Below are positions 33,919-43,214 of a DNA stretch of 64,000 nucleotides, piece by piece. Positions within the stretch are counted from its first letter, which is position 1; each line of letters opens with the position of its first letter. The notes under the pieces were generated by a model, which was not told the DNA's origin, made no database searches, and was given only the letters and a program-made list of their open reading frames with translations. This DNA is from Desertivibrio insolitus (lineage in GTDB: Bacteria > Actinomycetota > Actinomycetes > Actinomycetales > Microbacteriaceae). Made by a program: the position numbers and the translations under genes. The stretch is taken from assembly GCF_017355965.1 (NCBI RefSeq), contig NZ_JAFIQW010000003.1:210001-274000 (forward strand). The letters run 5' to 3'.

Positions 33919-35382
33919 TCAGCCGGCGGCTGGGCTCGGCTCGGGGGCCGGACTCGGCTCCGCCGTCGGGCTCGCTTCTGATGCGGGTGAGGCCTCGGGA
34001 GTCGGGCTCGGCGCGGGGGCGGGGCTGGGCTCCGGCGTCGCGGTCGGCTCAGGGGCCGGGGCGGGCTCCGGAGTCGGCTCGGGAGTCGGCTCGGGCGTCG
34101 GCGTCGGGGCTGGCTGGGGCGTCGGCGTCGGCGTCGGCGTGGGCTCCGGCGTCGGGCTCGGGCTCGGCTCCGGCGTCGGGCTGGGGCTGGGCGTCGGGCT
34201 CGGGGTCGGCGTTGGCTGGGGCGTCGGCGTCGGCGTCGGGCTCGGGCTGGGCGTGGGGGTCGGCGTCGGCTCGGGCGTCGGAGTGGGTTTCGGCGTCGGG
34301 CTCGGATCAGGCGTCGGGCTCGGTCCGGGCGTGCGACCGGGTACTGGACCCGTGGCGCCGGAAGCAGGAGTGGGCCCCGCAGCAGGCGGTGCGCCGTTCT
34401 CGTACCCGGGTGCGGTCGTGCGCTGCGTGTCGAGGGTCCAGTCGGAGGCAGGTGCGTCGGCTCCCGAAGAGCCCGCCCCCGACCTCGGAGCAGCAGCGCC
34501 GTGGTCATGGGAGTGATGCCCCACAACCGTTCCGGCGCCCCCTCCCAGAGCGGAGCCGGCGTACTTCGTGAGCCAGGCGTAGGCGTCGATGGCCTCGATG
34601 CCGTTCAGGTGCAGCTCGAAGTGCAGGTGCGGGCCGGTCGAGTTTCCCGTGTTGCCCACGCGGCCCACGACGTCGCCGACCTCGACGGTCTGACCCACCA
34701 CGAGCGGGACGGACCCGGTCTGCATGTGCGCATAGGTGCTGGTGATCATCTGAGAGTCGATCACGTGCTCGATCACCACGTGCACGCCGAGTCCGCCCTT
34801 GTCACTGACCACTCGAACGACCCCGTCGGCGATCGCGTAGACGGGGGCGCCATCGCCCGGCACGAAGTCGGTGCCCCGGTGGAAGCTCGAGCAGCCGGCG
34901 CACGGCGCCACCCGGGGACCGAAGTCGCTCGAGACCCGTACGGGGCCGTCGAAGGGCCATCGCACGGGATACTGCGTGGCGTTCAGAAGCTCGTCGACGG
35001 TGACGGGTCCTCCCGTTCCGTCGCCGACCAGCCCGTCACCCTCCGGCACCGGCGGAGTCTCGGCCGCGGCGTCCGTCGCCCGCGTGGCGACCGTCAGAGT
35101 CGGCATCCAGAGCGCTGCCGGAGCCAGCTTCCCCACAGCTGCACCTCCTGCGCTCACCGCAGGTGCAGAGGGCACGCTGAGCAGCACGGTGAGGCCCACG
35201 GCGAGGGCCGTCGCCCCGAGCGACCGGGCGGCGGCTCGCCGCAGTTGGCGACGCTTCCTCTTCGCCAGCTGATCGGCCTCTCTACGCTCCGCCCGGCGGG
35301 CGGGCTTCAGCAGGCTCCGGCGCCCGGTCGGCGTCAGCAGCCCCTTGTCTTGGGTGGCCGAAGCGGCAGTACTCGCGGTCAT
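33919..35382 (-). CDS. M23 metallopeptidase with long Pro/Thr-rich C-terminal tail
   Basis: A 487-residue exported cell-wall peptidase. A basic N-terminus ([25 protein letters not shown]) precedes one hydrophobic segment (about 54-72), then the M23 (LytM-like) domain at about 140-265 with zinc ligands His168 and Asp172 in HRGTDF and the catalytic His252-x-His254 in [10 protein letters not shown] His cluster (GHHSHDHG) follows. The last 140 or so residues are almost pure Pro, Thr, Ser and Glu repeats with no folded domain after them, as if spanning the wall. The chosen ATG has GGAGG unusually close. Confidence 0.88.
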   Translation of the reverse strand: MTASTAASATQDKGLLTPTGRRSLLKPARRAERREADQLAKRKRRQLRRAAARSLGATALAVGLTVLLSVPSAPAVSAGGAAVGKLAPAALWMPTLTVATRATDAAAETPPVPEGDGLVGDGTGGPVTVDELLNATQYPVRWPFDGPVRVSSDFGPRVAPCAGCSSFHRGTDFVPGDGAPVYAIADGVVRVVSDKGGLGVHVVIEHVIDSQMITSTYAHMQTGSVPLVVGQTVEVGDVVGRVGNTGNSTGPHLHFELHLNGIEAIDAYAWLTKYAGSALGGGAGTVVGHHSHDHGAAAPRSGAGSSGADAPASDWTLDTQRTTAPGYENGAPPAAGPTPASGATGPVPGRTPGPSPTPDPSPTPKPTPTPEPTPTPTPSPSPTPTPTPQPTPTPSPTPSPSPTPEPSPSPTPEPTPTPTPTPQPAPTPTPEPTPEPTPEPAPAPEPTATPEPSPAPAPSPTPEASPASEASPTAEPSPAPEPSPAAG

Positions 35383-35452
35383 GCCTCCACGGTCGGGCGG
35401 CCGCCTTGGGAAAACCTCGCGATCGTTCCGACTGGGGTGCGTGACCGACGGC

Positions 35453-36901
35453 CTAGGGCACCCGAGTGCCGACAGGCAGCGCCGCCTCGAGCTGTGCGAG
35501 GAATGGGCTGCTCTCAGCCTGCTGAGCGTACGCGGCGGTGTCACGGACGCACTCCGGGCACCAATGTCCTCCGGTCAGCACAAGGCGAGGACTTCCTTTG
35601 AAGACGTGCCCCTGGGCGCAGGCCCAATCGAGGGGCGTGGCGATGTCACCGACGCGCATGCGGTCGGACAGCACTCGACCGCCTCGGAACCGCGCGGCAT
35701 CCGCCATGTCGTTCAGCGTCCACTCGCTCTGCTGCTTGCTCTCGTCATAGCCGTGATCGAGGAGGGACGGAGTTCTCTCGGGCCGGGGCGGCCAGAACGT
35801 CGACCAGTCTCCGATGGCCTGCCATTCGTCAAGAGACCCGAAGTATGCCGCGATCTTCTCCTCGTCACCGTCGCGGATGAAGGACATCGTGCCGCGAGGC
35901 TTGAGGGTGAGCGGCTTGAGCACGAGGTTCTTGACGATCCACGCGGGTACGCGCCCGGCCGCGCGGAGCGCCGGGTTCGCGCGGACCGCGCGTTCGAGGG
36001 CAGCGTCGGGGGTGTCCTGCCGGAACGGCACGAGCTCCTCGAGGCGGTCGGAGTCGGTGTACCACTGGCCGTGGAAGTTCCGGGTCGCGAACCAGTTGCG
36101 GTCGTACCAGCGCTTCACGTCCTTGACGCCGAGCGCCCCGGAGATGCGCAGCTGCAGCTCCCAGTTGGTGAGGCGCCACCTCTCGCCACCGCCGATGTTG
36201 TAGATGCCGCCCCAGAACTCGTCGGGCACGTCGTTGCCGCAGACGTTCACCATGAGGCGGGCCGCGTCCTCGACGGACACCCATTCCATGACGCCGCCGA
36301 AGGGCGAGTGAGTCATGATCGGGTCGCGGATCTCGAGCACGCCCGGGTGGAAGATGCCGGTCTGCCGGAGCCACGCCCACTTCGGCAGCCCGGAGTCGAC
36401 GAGCGCTTTCTCGGCGATGATCTTGCTCTGCCCGTATTCGTCGTACCTGGCGACGCGGAGCGGATCCCCCACTCGACCCCAGTGGTGGGGCGGATTGCGG
36501 TCGCCCGTTTCGGCGATCGTGCCGATGCCGACCACGGCGACCGCGGAGGGGTCGGGCTGGGCATGTACCGCGCGGATGATGTTCCGCATGCTGCCCACGT
36601 TCACCCGATGGGCGAGTTCGGGGTGCTCGTCCGCGAAGGGCGAGACCACCGCTCCCACGTGCAGCACGTAGTCTGCGCCCTTCACGCACGCCTCGACCGC
36701 GGCGTAGTCCGTCAAGTCGCCGAACCGCACCTGCAGGTTCGGCATGCCTTCGAACGCGCGGATCGCCGCGATGTCCTTCCCCGTCGGCAGCACGAGTGCC
36801 ACGACGTCGAACTCGTCGGCGCGCTCGGCGAACTCGCGGAGGATGTAGCGCCCCCAGTTGCCGGCGGCACCGGTGAGGAACACACGCTTCTTCTCAGTCA
36901 C
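35453..36901 (-). CDS. NAD-dependent epimerase/dehydratase with C-terminal zinc-binding domain
   Basis: A 482-residue extended short-chain dehydrogenase. Residues 1-330 form the SDR core: [10 protein letters not shown] binds NAD, GDLTDY follows strand 3, and YDEYGQSK is the catalytic YxxxK. The last 130 residues are an added domain ending in a likely zinc site: Cys428, His432, His446, Cys448 and Cys451 (CAQGH...GGHWCPEC). It is the last gene after GH3 in the MFS-GH78-GH3 operon, 69 bp behind it, so a sugar-modifying role is plausible. Exact substrate unknown. Confidence 0.8.
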   Translation of the reverse strand: MTEKKRVFLTGAAGNWGRYILREFAERADEFDVVALVLPTGKDIAAIRAFEGMPNLQVRFGDLTDYAAVEACVKGADYVLHVGAVVSPFADEHPELAHRVNVGSMRNIIRAVHAQPDPSAVAVVGIGTIAETGDRNPPHHWGRVGDPLRVARYDEYGQSKIIAEKALVDSGLPKWAWLRQTGIFHPGVLEIRDPIMTHSPFGGVMEWVSVEDAARLMVNVCGNDVPDEFWGGIYNIGGGERWRLTNWELQLRISGALGVKDVKRWYDRNWFATRNFHGQWYTDSDRLEELVPFRQDTPDAALERAVRANPALRAAGRVPAWIVKNLVLKPLTLKPRGTMSFIRDGDEEKIAAYFGSLDEWQAIGDWSTFWPPRPERTPSLLDHGYDESKQQSEWTLNDMADAARFRGGRVLSDRMRVGDIATPLDWACAQGHVFKGSPRLVLTGGHWCPECVRDTAAYAQQAESSPFLAQLEAALPVGTRVP

Positions 36902-36970
36902 TCAGACGCCCCCGCAGCCGATCCGCGTCGCCACCGTGAAACGCTGCGCGAAGCGTCGTCGTGGCGGTGC

Positions 36971-39226
36971 TCACCCGACGGTCCTCGGGGCCTTGCTCGC
37001 CTCGATGAGCTGCTCCAATGCCTCGATCGGGATCGCTCCGCCCAGGAAACCGAGGAACTGCTTCATCGGCATCGACTCGACCATCCGCAGCTGCTCCTGC
37101 TGGTCGGCCGCCTGTGCGCGCTGCTCCTCGCTCATCGCCGCCGTCATCCCCTGCATGAGGGCCGGTCCTGCGATCGGGTGCGCGAACCAGTCCCCGACGG
37201 TCGAGTCGAAGGAGAGCTCAGGGATGATCACGTCCCCGACGATCTGCACCGCAACTTCGGCGAGGACGGTGGCGGCGTCCTGACCGAGCTGGACCCGGTA
37301 CTCACCCGGGGCGACTACCCAGCGCTGCAGCTCTACGTCCCAGTACGCGAACGAACGGCGATGGAGAGACAGTTCGACGACCCGGCTCTCTCCCGCCTCG
37401 AGCGCGACCTTCTTGAACGCCCGCAGCTCTCTCGCCGGGCGGCGCACCGGTCCCGCCTGTGTCGCCACATAGATCTGGACGACGTGCTTGCCCGCGCGCG
37501 AACCGGTGTTCGTCACGGTGACGGTCACCCTCGCGGTGTCGTCGCCAGTGATCTCGGCGGAGAAATCCCGGCTGTCGAACGTCGTGTAGCCGAGGCCGTG
37601 GCCGAACGGGTAGCGCACGTCGGTGCCGACGGTCGAGTAGCCCCGGTAGCCGACCATGACACCTTCGCCGTACCGGACGTGACCCTGCTCGCCCGGGAAG
37701 TTCAGGTAGCTCGGCACGTCCTGCAGACGAAGCGGGATCGTCTCAGCGAGACGGCCGCCGGGCTCGGCGATTCCGAACAGGATGTCCGCCAGGGCCGTGC
37801 CTCCGGCCTGCCCGAGCAGGAACCCCTCGAGAATCGCATCGACGTCGTCATGCCAGCCCTCGAGCGAGACGACGCCACCGTTGCTGAGTACGACGACCGT
37901 TCGCGGTGCCACCTGGGCGACCTCGCGGATGAGGGCGACCTGCGCCGCGGGAAGGGCGATGTCGGAACGGTCGAAGCCCTCGGACTCGTCCTTCTCCCCG
38001 AGGCCGGCGAAGATCACCGTCACGTCGGCTCCGGCGGCCGCCTTTGCGGCTTCAGCGCGGAGCGCGTCCTGATCACCGCGGTCGTCGATGGAGAATCCAG
38101 GCGCGTAGACCACCTCGATGTTCCGTGCTTGCGCGTGTGCCTTGATGGCGTCGAGAGGCACGTCGACGCGGGTCGGCCGGATGTGGGAGCTGCCTCCTCC
38201 TTGGAAGCGGGGCTTCTCGGCGAACTCGCCCAGCACAGCGATCGTCGCCCCGACGCCCTCCAGGGGAAGCACTCCCGCGTCGTTCTTGAGCAGCACGGCG
38301 CTCTCCGTGGCGAGGCGGCGGGCGAGGGCGTGATGAGCGTCTGCATCGAAGGTGTGGTCGTTCTTCGGCGCGAGCGCGGTGAGGGCGACGACTCGGCGGA
38401 CGGCTTCGTCGACGACTGTTTCGTCGAGCGCTCCGGAGCGCACCGCGTCGATGATCTGCTGGTCCGTGCCTCCGCCGGAGCCGGGCATCTCCAGGTCGAG
38501 CCCCGCCGCGAGGGCCGCGACGCGGTCGCTGACGGCACCCCAGTCCGACACGACGGCGCCCGCGAAGCCCCACTCGCCGCGGAGCAGGTCGGTGAGGAGC
38601 CAGCGGTTCTCTGAGGAGTAGACGCCGTTGATCTTGTTGTACGAGCACATGACGGTGGCCGGATTCGCCTCGGTCACGATTCGCTCGAACGCCGGGAGAT
38701 AGATCTCGCGGAGGGTTCGGTCGTCGACGTCGGCGCTGACGCGCATCCGCTCGGTCTCCTGGTTGTTCGCGGCGAAGTGCTTCACCGAGGCCCCGACGCC
38801 GGCGCCCTGCTGGCCCCGCACGTGAGCTGCCCCGAGGGCACCGGACAGCAGCGGATCCTCGCTGTAGTACTCGAAGTTCCGCCCGCAGAGGGGGGAGCGC
38901 TTGATGTTGACTCCGGGGCCGAGGAGCACGCTGACGCCGAGCGCTCGCGCCTCGCGTCCTACGGCTGCACCGACCTCCTGTGCCACCTCGGGGTCCCAGG
39001 AGGATCCGACCGCGACCGCCGGCGGGAAGCACGTCGCGGGAACGCTTTCGTTGATGCCGAGGTGGTCCGCTTCCCCTTCCTGCAGGCGGACCCCGTGGGG
39101 TCCGTCGGTGAGCACGATCGAGGGGATGCCCTCGTCCTCGACCGATTTCGTCGACCAGAAGTCGCGACCTGACAACAGGGACGCCTTCTGCTCGAGGGTC
39201 AGCGTGGACGGGTCGAAGTTCGTCAT
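36971..39226 (-). CDS. GH3 family beta-glycosidase
   Basis: A 751-residue intracellular GH3 enzyme (no signal peptide). The N-terminal barrel has LLGPGVNIKRSPLCGRNFEYYSEDP, KHFAANNQE (149-157) and the nucleophile Asp228 in AVVSDWGA. The C-terminal alpha/beta sandwich and a fibronectin III-like domain (LRAFKKVALEAGESRVVELSL) follow. The final 80 residues form an extra helical segment (MVESMPMKQFLGFLGG). Likely a beta-glucosidase or beta-xylosidase acting on the aglycone-side sugar left by the rhamnosidase. Its ATG overlaps the GH78 stop by one base (TGATG). Confidence 0.92.
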   Translation of the reverse strand: MTNFDPSTLTLEQKASLLSGRDFWSTKSVEDEGIPSIVLTDGPHGVRLQEGEADHLGINESVPATCFPPAVAVGSSWDPEVAQEVGAAVGREARALGVSVLLGPGVNIKRSPLCGRNFEYYSEDPLLSGALGAAHVRGQQGAGVGASVKHFAANNQETERMRVSADVDDRTLREIYLPAFERIVTEANPATVMCSYNKINGVYSSENRWLLTDLLRGEWGFAGAVVSDWGAVSDRVAALAAGLDLEMPGSGGGTDQQIIDAVRSGALDETVVDEAVRRVVALTALAPKNDHTFDADAHHALARRLATESAVLLKNDAGVLPLEGVGATIAVLGEFAEKPRFQGGGSSHIRPTRVDVPLDAIKAHAQARNIEVVYAPGFSIDDRGDQDALRAEAAKAAAGADVTVIFAGLGEKDESEGFDRSDIALPAAQVALIREVAQVAPRTVVVLSNGGVVSLEGWHDDVDAILEGFLLGQAGGTALADILFGIAEPGGRLAETIPLRLQDVPSYLNFPGEQGHVRYGEGVMVGYRGYSTVGTDVRYPFGHGLGYTTFDSRDFSAEITGDDTARVTVTVTNTGSRAGKHVVQIYVATQAGPVRRPARELRAFKKVALEAGESRVVELSLHRRSFAYWDVELQRWVVAPGEYRVQLGQDAATVLAEVAVQIVGDVIIPELSFDSTVGDWFAHPIAGPALMQGMTAAMSEEQRAQAADQQEQLRMVESMPMKQFLGFLGGAIPIEALEQLIEASKAPRTVG

Positions 39227-41712
39227 CAGCGGGCCTCTTCGAGGGTCAGTGCGCGGCGGAAGTCATCCTCGAGCGTCGGCGGCGCTCCCGGGATGTACTG
39301 CATGACGACGGCGAGGGACATCGCTGCCGCCTCCGGTGACTTGCCGTCCAGTGGGATACCGGGGAAGTGCGTCTGGAACACGTCCGTGATCTGCTGCCAG
39401 ACGGCGGGATCGTCAGCCAGCGTCGCAAGCGGCGTGTCCATCGTGTACTGGGGTCGTTCGAGCTCGGGCACTTCGTAGTGCCACGAATGCGTGCCCGCAC
39501 CCGCCTCTTCGATACGTCCTTCAGGATGCAACGGCAGTTCGACGACGGCCGTGACGCCGTCGGGCACCAGGACGTCGAGCCGCATCTCCCCGCCGTCGAG
39601 GCGCCAGGTCACCTCGGCTCGTCCATGGACGGTGTCGTGAGCGACGCGGGCGTAGGTGAGGCCACCGCCGGGCTTCGGGGCGATTCGGATGCGACGGTAG
39701 CCGGGCTCGAGGGCCGACAGCCCGCCAACGACGCGGTGCAGCCAGTCCGAGACGGCGCCGAGCGCGTAGTGATTGAGCGAGGTCATGCCGGTCGAGTTGA
39801 GGGTGCCGTCGGGGAGCACCGAGTCCCAGCGCTCCCAGATCGTCGTCGCCCCCATGGTCACCGGGTAGAGGAAGCTAGGGCGCTCCTTCTGCATCAGCAG
39901 CAGATACGCCTCGTCGAGGTGACCGGTGCTGCTGAGGGCATCCGTCAGCAGCGGTGTTCCGGCGAATCCGGTGGAGATCTTGTAACCGGCCTTCGCGACG
40001 AGCGCGGCGAGCCGCGCTCCGGCGGTCCGGCGCTGCTGCTCGCTGAGGATCCCGAAGGTGATGGCAAGCGCGTACGCGGTTGCGGACTCGTTCACGACGC
40101 GGCCGTTCGGGCTCACGTATTCATCGAGGAACGCCAGTCGGACTCGATCCGCGAGTGCACGGAACTCGACGCCGTCGTCACGCTTGCCGAGGAGCTCGGC
40201 GGTCTCCGCCATCTCAGCTGTGGTCTTGCACAGGTAGGCGGACGCGACGAGATGCCGATCCGTCTTGCCGCCGGCCGGATTGTCGACGGGGGCGTCGGGG
40301 TCGAGCCAGTCGCCGTACTGGAAGCCCGAGCTCCAGAGTCCGTTCTCGTCGAGCAATCCCGCGACCTGCCGGATGAACGTGGCCATCGAGTCGTAGCTGT
40401 GCCGGAGGATCTCGAGGTCGCCGTACTCGCGGTACATCGCCCACGGGAGACTGACCGCCACGTCGCTCCAGAGGGCCGTAGGAGAGGACGGGTTGGGAAG
40501 GATGTCGGGGACGACCCAGGGCACGAAGCCCTTCTCCTTCTGCTCGACGTGCAGATCCTCGAGCCAGGAGCCGAGAACTCCTCGGACGTCGTAGAGGAAG
40601 CTCGCGGTCGGCGCGAACGCATTGATGTCACCGGTCCAGCCGAGGCGCTCGTCGCGTTGCGGGCAGTCCGTCGGAACGCCGACGAAGTTGCCCCGCATCG
40701 ACCACACGCTGTTCTCGTGGAGACGGTTGATGAGCGGGTCCGAGGTCTCGAACCAACCGGTACGCCGCATCTCGCTGTGCACTACGACGGCGCGGAGTGC
40801 GTCAATGGTGAGCTCGCCCGGCCAGCCGTCGACCTCCACGTAGCGGAACCCGTGGAAGGTGAACCGCGGCTCCCAGGTCTCCTCCCCGCCGCCGCGCAAG
40901 GTGTAACGGTCGGTGGCAGCGGCAGTGCGGTTGGTCTCGACCTCCAGCTCACCCGCCGGGTTCAGCAGTTCCGCGTGTCGCAGGGTCACGGTGCGGCCGG
41001 TATCGCCTGTCACGGTGAGCCGCACCCACCCGGAGATGTTCTGCCCGAAGTCGACGATCGGGTTGCCTGCCGCATTCGTGAGGATCTCGACGGGTGCGAG
41101 TTCCTCGATTCGCCGGATGGCGGGACCGGACGGTTCGATGAGGGCGTCGAGGTTCCAGTCGAACAGCTGTGCGGCGCTCCAGCCGGCCGCGTCGAATCCC
41201 GGCTGAGTCCAGCCGGTCGGTTCCAGCCGTGCGTCGAAGGTCTCGCCGTCGTAGATGCTGTTGCCTCGGACCGCACCGGCACCCACGGAGAACTTCTCGT
41301 CGGAGCCGATGATCTCGGTGCGGTCGTCGTACTCGAGCTGGAGCTGCAGGAACAGCGCGGGTCGGTCGCTGTAGTGCTGGCGCTTGTTCTCCCACCCGAG
41401 TCGTCCGACTGCCCAGCCCTCGCCGACGACGGCACCGAGGACGTTCTCCCCGTTCCTCAGCAACGCGGTCACGTCGTGAGTCGTCACGTTGAGGCGGTGG
41501 CGGTAGGAGGTCCAGCCGGGAGCGAGGACGTCCTCGCCGAGGCGGGCGCCGTTGAGATGAGTTTCGACGATGCCCAGTGCGGTGACCTGCAGGACCGCGC
41601 GGCGCACGTCCCCCTCCGTCTGGAACTTGCGCCGGAAGTAGACCGCCGGGTCGCCTTCCTGCGCGGGCTCGGAAGCACTGATGAAGGACGCGCGCCACGT
41701 GGTTGCTGCCAC
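39226..41712 (-). CDS. GH78 alpha-L-rhamnosidase (copy 1)
   Basis: An 828-residue GH78 enzyme without signal peptide, so cytoplasmic. N-terminal carbohydrate-binding-like domains (GENVLGAVVGEGWAVGRLGW) precede the (alpha/alpha)6 barrel. The catalytic stretch PTDCPQRDERLGWTGD gives Asp349, the general acid Glu355, Trp359 and Asp362, aligned by spacing with the characterised Streptomyces avermitilis enzyme. GATTIWERWDS follows in the barrel. An extra helical C-terminus of about 65 residues (about 760-828) resembles the one on the neighbouring GH3. Released product is L-rhamnose. Confidence 0.93.
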   Translation of the reverse strand: MAATTWRASFISASEPAQEGDPAVYFRRKFQTEGDVRRAVLQVTALGIVETHLNGARLGEDVLAPGWTSYRHRLNVTTHDVTALLRNGENVLGAVVGEGWAVGRLGWENKRQHYSDRPALFLQLQLEYDDRTEIIGSDEKFSVGAGAVRGNSIYDGETFDARLEPTGWTQPGFDAAGWSAAQLFDWNLDALIEPSGPAIRRIEELAPVEILTNAAGNPIVDFGQNISGWVRLTVTGDTGRTVTLRHAELLNPAGELEVETNRTAAATDRYTLRGGGEETWEPRFTFHGFRYVEVDGWPGELTIDALRAVVVHSEMRRTGWFETSDPLINRLHENSVWSMRGNFVGVPTDCPQRDERLGWTGDINAFAPTASFLYDVRGVLGSWLEDLHVEQKEKGFVPWVVPDILPNPSSPTALWSDVAVSLPWAMYREYGDLEILRHSYDSMATFIRQVAGLLDENGLWSSGFQYGDWLDPDAPVDNPAGGKTDRHLVASAYLCKTTAEMAETAELLGKRDDGVEFRALADRVRLAFLDEYVSPNGRVVNESATAYALAITFGILSEQQRRTAGARLAALVAKAGYKISTGFAGTPLLTDALSSTGHLDEAYLLLMQKERPSFLYPVTMGATTIWERWDSVLPDGTLNSTGMTSLNHYALGAVSDWLHRVVGGLSALEPGYRRIRIAPKPGGGLTYARVAHDTVHGRAEVTWRLDGGEMRLDVLVPDGVTAVVELPLHPEGRIEEAGAGTHSWHYEVPELERPQYTMDTPLATLADDPAVWQQITDVFQTHFPGIPLDGKSPEAAAMSLAVVMQYIPGAPPTLEDDFRRALTLEEAR

Positions 41713-41756
41713 TTGAGATACCTCTCGGAGATTCGAGCGAATTGAGCCGACGACTG

Positions 41757-43103
41757 TCAGCGGACGGACTTGATGCGGAGGACGACGAGGCCGCCCAGCA
41801 GTGTGATCGCGGCCGCGACGACGTACAGCAGGGTGTAGTTCTTCGCGTCGCCGACAGCGCCGATCGCCAGGAACAGCGGAGCGATGAGAGGCGCGACGGC
41901 CTGCGGAATGGAGGTTGCGAAGCCGGTGATGCCCATGAAGCGGCCCGCGTCGGTGTCGCGCTCAGGAAGCACGTCGAGCAGGAGCGCCTGGTCCACGGCC
42001 GAGAACGCACCGATCCCGACGGACGTGAGGAGCGAACCGACGAACAGCAGCGGCAGGTCGGGGGCGAAGGCCATGAGGACCGCTCCTGCGGCGAACACGG
42101 CCCCGCCGGCGAGCACGAAGAGTCGGCGGCGCCGCAGGCGGTCGGAGAGGAACCCGCCACCGATCGCGCCGACCGTCACCGCGAGGATGCCGACCGCTCC
42201 GAGGGTGCCGATGAGTCCGGCGACGTCGGTGACGGCGACGCCCAGCTTCGAGGCGAAGAAGAACGCAGTGAACGTCGTGTTCAGGGTGAGACCGAAGTAG
42301 AAGAGGAAGCGCCCGAGCCAGTTCCACGAGAAGTCGGGGTATCGGCGGGGGTTGTAGAGGTACTTACCGAGCAGCGTGACCGCGTTCAGCTTGTCTCCGA
42401 AGGTGTTTCCTCGGCTGTCGTCCTCGTGAACCAGCGTGACGAACAGCGTCACGAACACCACTCCGACGATGCCCGGGAGGATGAACAGGAGGACGTTCTG
42501 CGTCGTGAACGATCCGGCGATGATCACGCCGAAGACCGGCGCGATCTGAGTGGCGAAGCCGGTGAGGCCGGCGACCTTGCCACGCTGGGACTCCGGCAGC
42601 CGGTCGGCGGTCGAGATCTGGAGATTACTGAGCACCTGACCCCAACCGAGCTGCGCGAGGATCCAGCCGAGCCCGAGAACGGGCACCGTGGGGGCGAGTG
42701 CCATCACGAACAGCGAGATGACGCCGACGAACATCCCCGCGATCATCCAGGGGCGCCGCCGGCCGATCCGCGTACGGGTGCGGTCGCTGAAGACGCCGAA
42801 GAAGGGGCTCGTGAGCATCACCACGAACGCGCCGGCGCCGGTGATGTAACCGAGGTACTCCTCGTGGCCCGGTGCCAGTTCCTGCACGCGGATCGCCAGG
42901 GAGATCGCCAGCGGTGTGATGAACGCCACGAACACACCGAACTGAGCGAGAACCATCAGCCAGATGTAGCGAGCCCCCACTTTCGGGACCTCGGGGGTCT
43001 CGGCGACCCGACCTCCATTCGGCGGCTCCTCGGTCGTGGAACTGGCGATGGGGAAAGCAGTAGCTGGAGGCGTGACGTGGAAGTTGTCGTCGCGAGTGCT
43101 CAA
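41757..43103 (-). CDS. MFS sugar/glycoside transporter
   Basis: A 448-residue MFS protein with 12 predicted helices after a 45-residue cytoplasmic start. The loop DRTRTRIGRRRPWMIAG between helices 2 and 3 and the RGKVAG loop resemble SLC45 and glycoside-cation symporter families. The start is TTG (GGAG 5 bp upstream); no ATG or GTG is in frame before the first helix. First gene of the operon with GH78 and GH3, so probably the importer of the rhamnoside. Divergent from the LacI regulator over two operators. Confidence 0.85.
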   Translation of the reverse strand: MSTRDDNFHVTPPATAFPIASSTTEEPPNGGRVAETPEVPKVGARYIWLMVLAQFGVFVAFITPLAISLAIRVQELAPGHEEYLGYITGAGAFVVMLTSPFFGVFSDRTRTRIGRRRPWMIAGMFVGVISLFVMALAPTVPVLGLGWILAQLGWGQVLSNLQISTADRLPESQRGKVAGLTGFATQIAPVFGVIIAGSFTTQNVLLFILPGIVGVVFVTLFVTLVHEDDSRGNTFGDKLNAVTLLGKYLYNPRRYPDFSWNWLGRFLFYFGLTLNTTFTAFFFASKLGVAVTDVAGLIGTLGAVGILAVTVGAIGGGFLSDRLRRRRLFVLAGGAVFAAGAVLMAFAPDLPLLFVGSLLTSVGIGAFSAVDQALLLDVLPERDTDAGRFMGITGFATSIPQAVAPLIAPLFLAIGAVGDAKNYTLLYVVAAAITLLGGLVVLRIKSVR

Positions 43104-43125
43104 GGGGACTCCATTGTCGAAGGCG

Positions 43126-43174
43126 AACTAGCGCGGGCTAGCAATGGAGGCGATGCTAGCGTTGGCAACTAGCA
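43126..43174. promoter_or_regulatory. Two LacI-type operators between MFS and LacI genes
   Basis: Site 1 is AACTAGCGCGGGCTAGCA (43126-43143) with half sites CTAGC/GCTAG. Site 2 is TGCTAG, 9 bp, CTAGCA (43154-43174). Their centres are about 30 bp, or three helical turns, apart, which suits cooperative binding by a dimeric or tetrameric LacI protein. The position covers both divergent promoters. Confidence 0.65.
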
Positions 43175-43214
43175 CGCGCAAGTAGCCGCTGCGTGAGGAT
43201 GGAGGACGAGCACG

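Noticed and set aside
35345-38614. A 1089-codon open frame on the plus strand opposite the epimerase and GH3 genes
   Set aside because: The translation is rich in Arg, Glu, His and Asp with no domain, which is typical of antisense frames in high-GC DNA. The minus-strand genes have full family motifs.
39367-41745. A 792-codon open frame antisense to the first GH78 gene
   Set aside because: It shows the same low-complexity antisense composition and overlaps a gene with clear catalytic motifs.
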